From NCBI GenBank assembly GCA_964396245.1, contig CAYNEO010000056.1, forward strand, positions 1 to 22,859: a stretch of 22,859 nt of DNA, in the 5' to 3' direction. The translations under genes were made by a program, and so were the position numbers. Of this stretch, positions 1 to 8,131 are shown piece after piece (positions within the stretch are counted from its first letter, which is position 1; every line of letters starts with the position of its first letter). A model generated the notes under the pieces. It made no database searches. It saw only the letters and a list, made by a program, of their open reading frames with translations, and was not told the origin of the DNA. This DNA is from CAYNEO01 sp964396245. GTDB taxonomy: Bacteria; Zixibacteria; MSB-5A5; GN15; FEB-12.

Positions 1-2
1 CA

Positions 3-1562
3 AAGGACAAGCAAACCCGGGAAGCCGAGAAACGTGAGCGACCGCTCATTTCACTACCTTTCCCAAGCCTGCCGGAAGGTTACTCCGGCTCCAATTACCA
101 GGGCGACCGGATGCAAATCAGCCCGGGCGTTCCAAAGCCGATTGCCCCGGGCGGATCTTACCGCGAGCCCCCGGACTACTCCTATGGACCGTACGACATG
201 TTCTTCCGCGATTACGGCACCAACAACTTTGTCGATACGCGGCAGGACCGGCTCTCAACGTTCGCAATCGATGTCGATGATGCCTCCTTCAATATCGTCA
301 AGCGTTATCTCATAGATGGCTATCTGCCGCCACGCGATGCTGTCCGTATCGAGGAATTCATCAATCACTTTGATTACGGCTACGCGACGCCTGATCACAA
401 GAGATTCCGCATCTTCTACGAGACAACGGACTCGCCCTTCGACCGCCGCATCACCATGCTGAAAATCGGCATCAAGGGTGCTGAAATAACCCGTCGCGAA
501 CGTGACCCTCTCAACCTGACCTTCGTGATCGATGTTTCCGGCTCGATGGGCTACGACAACCGACTCGAGCTCGTTAAGGAATCGCTCCGTATGCTGGTGA
601 ATCAGCTTACGAATCGTGACCGGATAGGCATTGTCGCCTATGGCTCTCAGGCCCGTGTCGTCCTTCAGCCGACCGGCGTTGAACGGCGCGACGATATTCT
701 CCGGGCTATCAATTCCCTGCGTCCGGGCGGCTCGACCTATGCCGAAGCCGGTCTCAAGCTCGGTTACGATATGGCGAATTCCCAATATGTCAGCGGCCAC
801 ACCAACCGGATCATCCTCTGCAGCGACGGCGTGGCCAATGTCGGGCAGGTCAGCCCCGATGCCATCATGGCACAGGTGAACCGCTATGCAAATAAGGGCA
901 TCACGCTCTCAACCTTTGGCTACGGCATGGGAAACTACAACGACGTCCTGCTCGAGAGACTGGCGCAGAAGGGCAATGGCAAGTATGCCTATGTCAATGA
1001 CCTCCGCGAGGCGGAGAAGCTGTTCGTATCTGATTTCGTGGGCTCGATGCAGGTACTGGCCCGCGATGTCAAGGTGCAGGTCGACTTCAATCCGGAGATC
1101 GTGCGGTCATACCGCTTGATCGGTTACGAGAACCGCGATGTTGCCGATAATCGGTTCCGCGATAACCGTCAGGACGGGGGAGAGATTGGGGCCGGCCATG
1201 AAGTAACCGCCCTGTATGAACTGATCCTGCATGACTCCCGCCGCCGAGCGGATGTGGCCGCGATAGCGGTCCGCTATACCGATCCGGACCGGGGAGAAGT
1301 GACCGAGGTGAACCAGAGTGTCAGTCTGGACCGGAAATCTCTCGGCTTCCGGGAGAGTCGCCCTGAACTTCGGCTGGCGATCGTGGCATCGCGTTTCGGT
1401 GAATTGCTGAAAGGAACTGTCTACGCCTCCGAAACCGGCTTCGAAGAACTCTATCAGATGGCCCGGTCACTGACCGAAGAGCTTGGCGGCGAGCAGACTC
1501 GTGAGTTGGCCGACTTGATTCTTCGTGCTCGAGATTTGTCCACCTATCACACCCGGCGGTAA
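3..1562 (+). CDS. vWA-domain protein, YfbK-like (5' end outside window)
   Basis: The reading frame is open back to the left edge, so the ATG at 111 is probably internal and the protein is truncated by the window. Domains in order: a vWF-N type region (STFAIDVDDASF, then LPPRDAVRIEEFINHF), a von Willebrand factor A domain with an intact MIDAS metal site (DVSGSMG, then the Thr of GGSTYAEAG and the Asp of CSDGVANVG), and a C-terminal DUF3520-like region ending in LILRARDLSTYHTRR. This order is that of E. coli YfbK and its relatives, which are usually exported or periplasmic. Their role is unclear; metal-dependent protein binding is the usual assumption. Longer relatives have an N-terminal carboxypeptidase-like or plug-like region, and whether this one does cannot be seen. 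A strong terminator follows 32 bp after the stop. Confidence 0.88.
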   Translation, partial: KDKQTREAEKRERPLISLPFPSLPEGYSGSNYQGDRMQISPGVPKPIAPGGSYREPPDYSYGPYDMFFRDYGTNNFVDTRQDRLSTFAIDVDDASFNIVKRYLIDGYLPPRDAVRIEEFINHFDYGYATPDHKRFRIFYETTDSPFDRRITMLKIGIKGAEITRRERDPLNLTFVIDVSGSMGYDNRLELVKESLRMLVNQLTNRDRIGIVAYGSQARVVLQPTGVERRDDILRAINSLRPGGSTYAEAGLKLGYDMANSQYVSGHTNRIILCSDGVANVGQVSPDAIMAQVNRYANKGITLSTFGYGMGNYNDVLLERLAQKGNGKYAYVNDLREAEKLFVSDFVGSMQVLARDVKVQVDFNPEIVRSYRLIGYENRDVADNRFRDNRQDGGEIGAGHEVTALYELILHDSRRRADVAAIAVRYTDPDRGEVTEVNQSVSLDRKSLGFRESRPELRLAIVASRFGELLKGTVYASETGFEELYQMARSLTEELGGEQTRELADLILRARDLSTYHTRR

Positions 1563-1594
1563 CCGGGTTTCACATAGAGAACTGCATCCACGCA

Positions 1595-1625
1595 AAAAGC
1601 GGCGGGAACTCATCCCGCCGCTTTT
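1595..1625. terminator. bidirectional rho-independent terminator
   Basis: A perfect 13-bp stem (1595-1607 pairs with 1613-1625) closes a 5-nt loop. The GC core is GCGGCGGG. The stem is flanked by A residues on the left (1594-1598) and T residues on the right (1622-1625), so it can act in both directions. It lies between the converging vWA gene (stop 1562) and glycogen phosphorylase gene (stop 1650). Confidence 0.88.
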
Positions 1626-1649
1626 CGCTTCTGCAATTTTTCAGCTGAA

Positions 1650-4211
1650 CTACCACCAGCTGATCAATTTCGGTTTCCTGGTATGGTGGAGATTCTCGTT
1701 CTTCGGAATTACACGGGCGGTGATACCGAAGCGTCCGGACTCGTGACACACGACTTCGCCCTCGTAAACATAGTCACCGTTTTGCGACTTCGCGTCCGGG
1801 TCGATTACCGCGTTAATCGGTGCAAAATCCAGCAGCTGATCCTGCGAGTTTATGCGGCCGGATACGATTTCAACCCGAACGTCGTCCGGAGTGATCGCTC
1901 CCAGGTGTACTTTCATTCGAACCGGGATCCTCTGTCCCACAAAGACGGTGTCACCTATGTCAGGCATCTCGACATCGCCTATCGCAATATCATTCCAGCT
2001 CCGGCTGATCCGATCCATCCAGGCGGTAACCTGCTTGTTCAGCGCGTAACTGTCGGCCTCCAGCTTGATCCGTGACTTGATCGCCGGGATATAGAAATGG
2101 TGCGTATAGTCCATCAGCATCCGATGGGCGGAGAACAACTGCCCGGCCATGTGAATGGCGGCTTTCATCTTTGTCACCCACCCGATCGGAAGATCGTTGT
2201 CGTTGCGGTCATAGAATAAAGGGATCACCTCGCGCTCGAGTACATTGTACATCGACTGCGCATCCATCTTGTCCTGCACCTCGACGTTTTCGTACACTTC
2301 CCCGTTGCCGATCTTGAAGCCGGTCTTTTCGCTGTATCCCTCGACCCACCAGCCATCGAGAACCGACACGTTGAGCGCCCCGTTGAGAGCCGCCTTCATC
2401 CCGGAAGTGCCGGAGGCTTCCTCCGGGCGGCGCGGATTGTTGAGCCACACGTCGGCCCCCTGAACGAGATACCGGGCGACATTGATGTCGTAGTCCTCGA
2501 GAAAGATGATCCTGTTGCGGAATCTATCCTCGCCCGAGCGGGTAATGATCTCTTTGATGATTTCTTTCCCCGGGGTGTCGAGGGGATGGGCCTTGCCGGA
2601 TATGATGACCTGCATGGGGTACCTGGCGTTATTGATCATCTTCTCCAGACGATCCAGATCATGGAAAAGAAGATTGCCTCGCTTGTACGTCGAGAATCGA
2701 CGCGCGAACCCGATTGTCAGAATCTGCGGATTCAATATCGAGTCAGCCTGTTGCACCTCGAGCTGCGACGCTCCACGCCGAATCAGGTGCTGGCGAAGTC
2801 GCTTGCGGGCGAAGAAGACCAGCCGCTCGCGACGCTTATTATGAATCCGCCACAACTCGACATCCGGAATCGAATGCACTCGCTCCCAGATGTCCGGCGC
2901 TCCCGGGCTCTCGGTATACCTTGGTCCAAAATACGATTCATAGAGCTCGTTGAGATCGTGCGATATCCAAGACGACGTGTGCACCCCGTTTGTGACGGCC
3001 CGAATCGGCACTTCCTCCACCGGAAGATTCGGCCAGATATTGTGCCACATTTCCCGCGATGTTTTACCGTGCAGTTCCGAGACAGCATTACAAAACGCCG
3101 AGAACTTCAGCGCTGCGACCGTCATTCCAAACGCTTCCGATTCGTTCTCCGGATTCACCCGACCGATGGCGAGAAAATCCTTCCAGTTGATCCCGAGCTG
3201 TTTGACAATATCACCGAGATATCTGTGAACCAGAACCGGGTCGAACTGCTCATTTCCAGCCGGGACGGGGGTATGTGTCGTAAACACTGTCGTTGACCAG
3301 GCGAATTGCGCCGCTTCCTGAAAACTCAGGTGTTTTTCCTGCATCAGGTGGCGCAGGCGTTCCAGGGTCAAAAACCAGGAATGGCCTTCGTTGAGGTGGT
3401 ACGCGGACGGTTGAATACCCAGCGCCCTCAGTGCCCTGATGCCGCCGATCCCGAGCACAATTTCCTGCCGGATGCGCATGTTCTTGTCGCCGCCGTACAG
3501 CACCGACGTGATTTCACGCGCCTGCGATGAATTCTCCGGAAGATTGGTGTCGAGCAGATACAGCGGCGTGACGCCCACCATCACCTTCCATATCTGAATC
3601 TGTACCGGGACGCTGTCCAGAACCAGCGAAACACGCAGGGGTTCGTCCTTTTCATTCCGAACCAGTGTGACCGGCATATGGTACCAGTCGTTTTCCTCGT
3701 ACCGCTCCTGCTGCCAGCCATCCTTCGAGAGAAACTGCCGGAAATACCCGTATCGATACAGCAGGCCAATGGCCACCATGGGAATCCCGAGGTCCGAGGA
3801 CGTCTTCAGCGTATCGCCGGAAAGCACTCCGAGACCGCCCGAATAAACCGGCAAACCCGTATCCAGACCATATTCCAGCGAAAAATACGCAATCGGGCTC
3901 TTGAGATAGTCGGGATACTTGTAGGCAAACCACTTTTTCAGTTTCAGATAGCTCTGAAATTTCTCGTAGACGCGGTCCAGCGTTACGACAAAAGCCTCGT
4001 CGTTGGCGTTTCGCTGAAGCGTCGATTGCGGCAATTTTGACAGCGTTTCAACCGGGTTCTGGTAACATCGCTCCCAGATATCGGGATCGAGCCGGATGAA
4101 CAGGCGTACGAGGTCCCAATTCCATGAATACCAGAGGTTATTTGCCAGCTCCTGAAGTCGTTTGATACGCTCCGGAAGTTTCGGTAGTACAAGAACTTGT
4201 TTAACGCGCAT
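1650..4211 (-). CDS. glgP: alpha-glucan (glycogen/maltodextrin) phosphorylase
   Basis: Releases glucose 1-phosphate from alpha-1,4-glucans using phosphate and a PLP cofactor, in the cytoplasm. At 853 aa it belongs to the shorter phosphorylase family with an N-terminal DUF3417 segment (residues about 5-110, LANNLWYSWNWD). Catalytic features: AYFSLEYG near 108, HLNEGHS near 272, TTHTPVPAGNEQF near 311, ARRFSTYKR near 503, and the PLP-lysine block EEASGTSGMKAALNG with the Schiff-base lysine at K606. A C-terminal beta-sandwich-like tail (about 760-853) is typical of this subfamily. The ATG at 4211 has an AAAGGA ribosome site close upstream. The gene is divergent from phosphofructokinase, which fits feeding stored glucan into glycolysis. 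No frameshift or missing motif was seen. Confidence 0.95.
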   Translation of the reverse strand: MRVKQVLVLPKLPERIKRLQELANNLWYSWNWDLVRLFIRLDPDIWERCYQNPVETLSKLPQSTLQRNANDEAFVVTLDRVYEKFQSYLKLKKWFAYKYPDYLKSPIAYFSLEYGLDTGLPVYSGGLGVLSGDTLKTSSDLGIPMVAIGLLYRYGYFRQFLSKDGWQQERYEENDWYHMPVTLVRNEKDEPLRVSLVLDSVPVQIQIWKVMVGVTPLYLLDTNLPENSSQAREITSVLYGGDKNMRIRQEIVLGIGGIRALRALGIQPSAYHLNEGHSWFLTLERLRHLMQEKHLSFQEAAQFAWSTTVFTTHTPVPAGNEQFDPVLVHRYLGDIVKQLGINWKDFLAIGRVNPENESEAFGMTVAALKFSAFCNAVSELHGKTSREMWHNIWPNLPVEEVPIRAVTNGVHTSSWISHDLNELYESYFGPRYTESPGAPDIWERVHSIPDVELWRIHNKRRERLVFFARKRLRQHLIRRGASQLEVQQADSILNPQILTIGFARRFSTYKRGNLLFHDLDRLEKMINNARYPMQVIISGKAHPLDTPGKEIIKEIITRSGEDRFRNRIIFLEDYDINVARYLVQGADVWLNNPRRPEEASGTSGMKAALNGALNVSVLDGWWVEGYSEKTGFKIGNGEVYENVEVQDKMDAQSMYNVLEREVIPLFYDRNDNDLPIGWVTKMKAAIHMAGQLFSAHRMLMDYTHHFYIPAIKSRIKLEADSYALNKQVTAWMDRISRSWNDIAIGDVEMPDIGDTVFVGQRIPVRMKVHLGAITPDDVRVEIVSGRINSQDQLLDFAPINAVIDPDAKSQNGDYVYEGEVVCHESGRFGITARVIPKNENLHHTRKPKLISWW

Positions 4212-4255
4212 AGGTCCTTTTGCGTGCGTGATGAAACCGGCAACTATATCCGGTC

Positions 4256-4283
4256 ATTATGTCTCTTATGTCGGTTTAATCAA
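4256..4283 (-). promoter_or_regulatory. putative sigma70-type promoter of glgP
   Basis: On the minus strand, TTGATT (4283-4278) and CATAAT (4261-4256) are separated by 16 nt, about 45 bp upstream of the glgP start. The -35 lies inside a 15-nt block (4272-4286) that recurs with one difference at the same position in the promoter of the protease gene at 13915-13929. Inferred from consensus match only. Confidence 0.45.
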
Positions 4284-4313
4284 CAACAATTTTATGGCGC
4301 AGTTCGTTTTCTG

Positions 4314-4341
4314 CTTGTAGTTCACCTTCAAATCATATAAT
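4314..4341 (+). promoter_or_regulatory. putative promoter of phosphofructokinase
   Basis: A perfect TATAAT at 4336-4341 is preceded by a weak -35 (CTTGTA at 4314-4319, 16-nt spacing). It would give a leader of about 85 nt before the start at 4433. It lies in the 221-bp region between the divergent glgP and pfk genes, which holds nothing else I can recognise. Confidence 0.4.
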
Positions 4342-4432
4342 TGTATCAGCGTCAGCAGGTTCCGTTTCGCAGGAATCGAACACTATCCTGTTTCTTCCCC
4401 GCGAGATAGAAGAAAGGTGAAGCAAGAGTTAT

Positions 4433-5569
4433 ATGCCTAAATCCAGAAAGAAGATCGGAGTACTCACCGGTGGGGGAGACTGCCCCGGCTTGAATGCCGT
4501 CATACGGGCGGTGGTCAAGACGGCCGAGAATGATTTCGACATGGAAGTCGTTGGCTTTTATGATGGTTACGAGGGTCTCGTCCTGAATAAGTACGTCAAT
4601 CTCGACGACAAGGATGTTTCCGGTATCCTCACCCGGGGCGGCACCATTCTCGGCACCTCCAACAGGGCCGACCCGTTCAGCTATCCCGTCCTTCAGGGCG
4701 AAGAATGGGTCCACCTCGACCGATCTTCACAGTGCGTCCGGAATTTTGAAAGCCTCGGATTGGATGCCCTCATTGCCGTCGGCGGCGACGGCACTATGGC
4801 TGCATCGGCCGGACTGATTGAAAAGGGCATACCCATCGTGGGGGTTCCCAAAACCATTGACAACGATATCGTCGGGACTGAAGTCACTTTCGGATATGAT
4901 ACCGCTCTCGAAATTGCCACCCAGGCGATAGACCGAATCCACACGACCGCGCAGTCGCATCATCGGGTGATGATCGTCGAAGTTATGGGGCGGTATGCCG
5001 GATGGCTCGCACTGGGGTCAGGACTCGCCGGCGGGGGAGATATCATCCTGATGCCGGAATTTCCGTACGATATCGGCGCCGTCTGCGACCAGGTAAGGCA
5101 CCGCAACTCTCTCGGCAAAACCTTCTCCATTGTGGTTGTCGGCGAGGGCGCCAAACCGGCCGGGGGAGAGGTGGTCGTCAAGCGCCACGTGGAAAATTCG
5201 CCCGACGCTATCCGGCTGGGCGGTATCTCCCACCAGGTGGCGGCGCAAATCGAGGGGTTAATCAATATTGAATGTCGGGTCACTATCTTGGGACACCTGT
5301 TACGGGGCGGTTCGCCGTCGGCCTTCGACCGAATTCTGGCCACCCGTTTGGGCGTCGAGGCCGTTCATCTCGTTCACCGGGGCGAAACCGGGCGCATGGT
5401 ATCCGTCAAGGGGACCGACCTGACATCGGTGCCAATTCACGAGGTCGCGAAAAAGACCCGTGTCGTCACGGCCGATCATTCATGGGTAAAGGCGGCGGAA
5501 TCGATCGGCCTGTGTCTGGGGGTGCCCACCGATATTCCACTGGAAGAATATGTCCGGCAGACATCCTGA
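4433..5569 (+). CDS. pfkA: 6-phosphofructokinase, mixed-signature (PFK_mixed-like) type
   Basis: Phosphorylates fructose 6-phosphate to fructose 1,6-bisphosphate. Visible motifs: phosphate-donor loop GVLTGGGDCPGLNA (9-22), LTRGGTILGTSN (66-76), GGDGT (117-121), PKTIDNDI with catalytic Asp at 143 (139-146), and MGRYAGW (185-191). The residue matching E. coli PfkA position 104 is Gly (G120), as in ATP enzymes. The residue matching position 124 is Lys (K140), as in pyrophosphate enzymes. The Gly/Lys pairing is known from a separate PFK clade, so the phosphoryl donor cannot be called from sequence alone; ATP is somewhat more likely because of the Gly. Length (378 aa) fits that clade rather than the 320-aa E. 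coli type. The ATG at 4433 has AAAGGTGA 12 nt upstream. It is transcribed away from glgP. Confidence 0.93.
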   Translation: MPKSRKKIGVLTGGGDCPGLNAVIRAVVKTAENDFDMEVVGFYDGYEGLVLNKYVNLDDKDVSGILTRGGTILGTSNRADPFSYPVLQGEEWVHLDRSSQCVRNFESLGLDALIAVGGDGTMAASAGLIEKGIPIVGVPKTIDNDIVGTEVTFGYDTALEIATQAIDRIHTTAQSHHRVMIVEVMGRYAGWLALGSGLAGGGDIILMPEFPYDIGAVCDQVRHRNSLGKTFSIVVVGEGAKPAGGEVVVKRHVENSPDAIRLGGISHQVAAQIEGLINIECRVTILGHLLRGGSPSAFDRILATRLGVEAVHLVHRGETGRMVSVKGTDLTSVPIHEVAKKTRVVTADHSWVKAAESIGLCLGVPTDIPLEEYVRQTS

Positions 5570-5711
5570 TCAGTGTATTTACCGTCGGTTTTCTGCCCGG
5601 AGTGTACAAGGGACCGTGGCGAGAGTCGTGCCGGATCAATACACCAAACGATGATCGCCGCCGCCCGGGCGCGTCGTTGGCTACGGTATTATGCATATGA
5701 GGCTTCTGTAG

Positions 5712-6590
5712 ATGGCAAAGAAAGACACCAAAAAAGAGATGATCGCCAGGTTAAAAAAATCTCCGGCTTACCGAGTCGCGTATCGCGATCCTGACTTTCT
5801 GAATAGCGGTTATGCCCGGTCTATCCGACTTCAGGCCGAGCTAATGAAACCTGAAATTACATTTCGCAAGAATAACATTTATTCCACCATCGTCGTCTTC
5901 GGTGGCACCCGGATAGTCGAGCCAAAAGAGGCCAGGGCAAAGGTACGGCGGCTGGAAACACGGCTGAAAAAACACCCCGGCGATCGCGAAGTCAAAAAAC
6001 AACTCGCCATCGCTCGAAGAGTCCTTGTCAAGTCACGATTCTACGATGAAGCCCGCGAATTCGGACGACTCGTATCGACTGAAGGACAGCAGATGGACCA
6101 GCACGAGTTTGTCATTATTACCGGCGGGGGCCCGGGCATAATGGAAGCTGCCAACCGTGGCGCCTTTGAAACCGATGCTAAGTCAATCGGATTGAATATC
6201 ACTCTACCCCTGGAACAGCAGCCGAACGCGTTCATCACTCCGGCACTCTGCCTCCATTTTCATTACTTTGCCATCCGTAAGATGCATTTCATGCTTCGTG
6301 CCAAGGCCCTCGTCGCGTTTCCGGGCGGCTTTGGTACCCTGGACGAGTTGTTCGAGGCCCTGACACTTGTCCAGACAGGCAAGGTGCGACCCTTACCGAT
6401 TATCCTCTTTGGCGAAGAATACTGGCGTCGATTGATAGACTTTGATTATCTCGTCAAGGAAGGAACCATCGATCAGGAAGACGTCGAACTCTTTGTCTTT
6501 GCCGATACGGCCGAAGACGCCTGGAACTATATCAAGTACTTCTACGAAGCCCGGACGAACCAGAATAACCTTCCAAGGAATGACCTTTAG
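5712..6590 (+). CDS. LOG-family (TIGR00730-like) Rossmann-fold protein
   Basis: Resembles LOG / 'lysine decarboxylase-like' proteins. Some of these hydrolyse nucleoside 5'-monophosphates to the free base and ribose 5-phosphate. Motifs: first strand STIVVFGGTRI (58-68), GGGPGIMEAANRG (138-150), and the diagnostic PGGFGTLDE (204-212), whose glutamate is catalytic in the family. At 292 aa it is longer than minimal LOG proteins (about 190 aa). The extra length is a basic N-terminal tail (1-55) and a charged helical insertion (about 70-108) after the first strand, a layout also seen in long proteobacterial members. Start ATG 5712 has GAGG 9 nt upstream. The 142-bp gap to the phosphofructokinase gene shows no clear promoter, so co-transcription is possible. 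The real substrate is unknown. Confidence 0.85.
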   Translation: MAKKDTKKEMIARLKKSPAYRVAYRDPDFLNSGYARSIRLQAELMKPEITFRKNNIYSTIVVFGGTRIVEPKEARAKVRRLETRLKKHPGDREVKKQLAIARRVLVKSRFYDEAREFGRLVSTEGQQMDQHEFVIITGGGPGIMEAANRGAFETDAKSIGLNITLPLEQQPNAFITPALCLHFHYFAIRKMHFMLRAKALVAFPGGFGTLDELFEALTLVQTGKVRPLPIILFGEEYWRRLIDFDYLVKEGTIDQEDVELFVFADTAEDAWNYIKYFYEARTNQNNLPRNDL

Positions 6591-6609
6591 ACGTTCTCTC
6601 TGTCTACGA

Positions 6610-7386
6610 TTATTTCTTGAGAAAGCCTCTCCGTTCGAGAAATGTTTTCATGTGCGGTCTCAGGGCATTCGGTCTCGCATCGGCCATGCGCCGTGCTGAG
6701 TGCTCCGACCACGAATACGCACCTGAAAATTCAGGATATTCCTCCGGCTGTATTTCTCGCCCCTTGAGATAACCGAGCTCTTCTATCTCCCGGTCATACT
6801 GCGCCACCGCGCTTTTTATCTGCGACACATCGTATTCTTCCCGGAAGCTCAAGCCCTCGAGCGGCAGTCGCGGCTTTATCGAAGGCTCTTTCTCGGGATA
6901 GCCGAGCGACATTCCCATGATCGGCGCCACCAGTTCCGGCAGTTTGACCAACGACGCCACCTCTTCGGGATGGTTCCGAATTCCTCCGACCATCACGCCT
7001 CCCATGCTCATCGCCTGTGCCGCCAGCAGAGCCCGCGATGCCGCCAGGGCAGCGTCGACCGCCGCCACGACAAACATCTCGGTGTACTCGCCATGAAAGC
7101 GATACCCTCGAGACTTGTTCAGCAGACTCAGCCGGTACAGGTCGGCGCAGAAGATCAGGAACAGCGATGATTGTGCTACATGAGCCTGCCCACCCACCAG
7201 TTCGGCCAGTTTTGCCTTCTTGTTCTGATCGCGTATCGAAATGATCGAGTATGCATGGAGATTCGACGATGTCGGCGAGCGCTCCGCAGTGGACAGTATA
7301 ATCCGTTCCGTCTTTTCGCTTATCGGCTTATCGGTAAAATGTCGGCAGGATCCGTGACTGTTCAGAAACTCCAGCAGTTTTCTCAT
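6610..7386 (-). CDS. nitroreductase-family FMN oxidoreductase (NfsA-like)
   Basis: Family members are flavin enzymes that reduce nitro compounds, quinones or free flavin with NAD(P)H. The N-terminus SCRHFTDKPI is the usual FMN-binding opening. SPTSSNLHAYSII, the LAAQAMSMGGVMVGGIRN block and MGMSLGYP match the NfsA/FRP branch. The frame can be extended to 7461, but I chose the ATG at 7386 because GAGGAA sits 6 nt upstream and the homologous region begins there. That gives 258 aa, usual for NfsA-type proteins. It converges with the LOG gene (19-bp gap, no terminator seen) and lies 124 bp downstream of the zinc-finger/winged-helix gene on the same strand, so the two may be co-transcribed. Substrate not deducible. 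Confidence 0.88.
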   Translation of the reverse strand: MRKLLEFLNSHGSCRHFTDKPISEKTERIILSTAERSPTSSNLHAYSIISIRDQNKKAKLAELVGGQAHVAQSSLFLIFCADLYRLSLLNKSRGYRFHGEYTEMFVVAAVDAALAASRALLAAQAMSMGGVMVGGIRNHPEEVASLVKLPELVAPIMGMSLGYPEKEPSIKPRLPLEGLSFREEYDVSQIKSAVAQYDREIEELGYLKGREIQPEEYPEFSGAYSWSEHSARRMADARPNALRPHMKTFLERRGFLKK

Positions 7387-7510
7387 CGCAGGTTCCTCGT
7401 GCTCAGGCTCCCGAACTTCTTGCTTTTGTAAAGACGCGACAGCATCAAGATGATATAACACCGAAACAGGCTGGCTTGGTCCGCGTAACCCGCACTATCG
7501 CTCATAGCAG

Positions 7511-8056
7511 TCAGCTCTTCTTCTGATTCAGGAAATATGTCAGGTAGTCGCGACCCCGGGGCGTCAACTCATAATATGTGTGATTTCTATGCTTTATCCA
7601 TTTGTTGTCTACCACACCCTTGCGGTACCGGATCATCACCGGCTCGACCCGCTTCAACAGACCCATATCCCGGAGCTTCCGGTGTCGGTCGAATACGTCT
7701 TGTTTTGGCAGGTGAATCACCGAGGCCGTTTTCAGTGAGTAATCTACCCCGAGATCACGATGGTGCTCTAGTATCCGAAAGTCATTGTCCTCCAGCTCGC
7801 CATAGTCGTCTCCGGGCCGGAAATCGTTTCCTTCGATAATGTCTTTCCAATCCAGCGATACCAGCCGTTCTCTCTCCGCCTTCGTGAGGTTTCTACAACC
7901 CTGACGGTGAACTTTGATAATGTCGTCGTAGCTGAAGTAACCGACAATAGGCGATCCCGGCGACGGCGAGCAGCATCGGGCCAATACATATTTGTCTTTT
8001 AGGCGAATATCCTCGGGCATATCACAATATAACCATCCGCCGCGATTCGTCAGCAT
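7511..8056 (-). CDS. RelA/SpoT-type zinc-finger domain fused to predicted winged helix
   Basis: No complete family match recognised. Residues about 20-60 (LARCCSPSPGSPIVGY ... KVHRQGCRNL) match the CC/zinc-finger domain near the C-terminus of long RelA/SpoT enzymes. Cys28, Cys29, His50 and Cys54 have the same spacing as C612, C613, H634 and C638 of E. coli RelA (as I recall them). No synthetase, hydrolase, TGS or ACT domain is present. Residues about 90-176 (DFRILEHHRDLGVDYS ... LRDMGLLKRV ... YYELTPRGRDYLTYF) look like a winged-helix DNA-binding domain, possibly related to DUF2250. The likely role is a small regulator, but the signal and target are unknown. The ATG at 8056 has only a poor ribosome site; a second ATG at 8020 would still keep both domains. 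It is divergent from the DUF819 gene and upstream of the nitroreductase. Confidence 0.72.
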   Translation of the reverse strand: MLTNRGGWLYCDMPEDIRLKDKYVLARCCSPSPGSPIVGYFSYDDIIKVHRQGCRNLTKAERERLVSLDWKDIIEGNDFRPGDDYGELEDNDFRILEHHRDLGVDYSLKTASVIHLPKQDVFDRHRKLRDMGLLKRVEPVMIRYRKGVVDNKWIKHRNHTYYELTPRGRDYLTYFLNQKKS

Positions 8057-8071
8057 CTTTCCAAAATAGAC

Positions 8072-8099
8072 TTGTTTGCTATTGCGAAGTTCGTATATT
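8072..8099 (+). promoter_or_regulatory. putative promoter of the DUF819 gene
   Basis: TTGTTT (8072-8077) and TATATT (8094-8099) are separated by 16 nt, the same layout as the predicted promoters at 4256-4283 and 13899-13926. Transcription would begin near 8106. That supports the ATG at 8132 and argues against an upstream TTG start at 8072. Confidence 0.45.
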
Positions 8100-8131
8100 G
8101 GCGCAAGTCACTGATAACCGACCGGAGATCA

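Noticed and set aside
2586..3296. Plus-strand open frame (236 codons) opposite glgP
   Set aside because: Lies wholly inside conserved glgP coding sequence, with no domain and no ribosome site; a shadow frame.
5570..5711. Possible small gene or RNA in the gap between phosphofructokinase and the LOG gene
   Set aside because: Short overlapping frames have no domain or ribosome site, and no stable hairpin with a T run was seen.
8072..8131. Upstream TTG start adding 20 residues to the DUF819 protein
   Set aside because: It overlaps the predicted -35 and lacks a ribosome site, while the ATG at 8132 has one and begins the conserved region.
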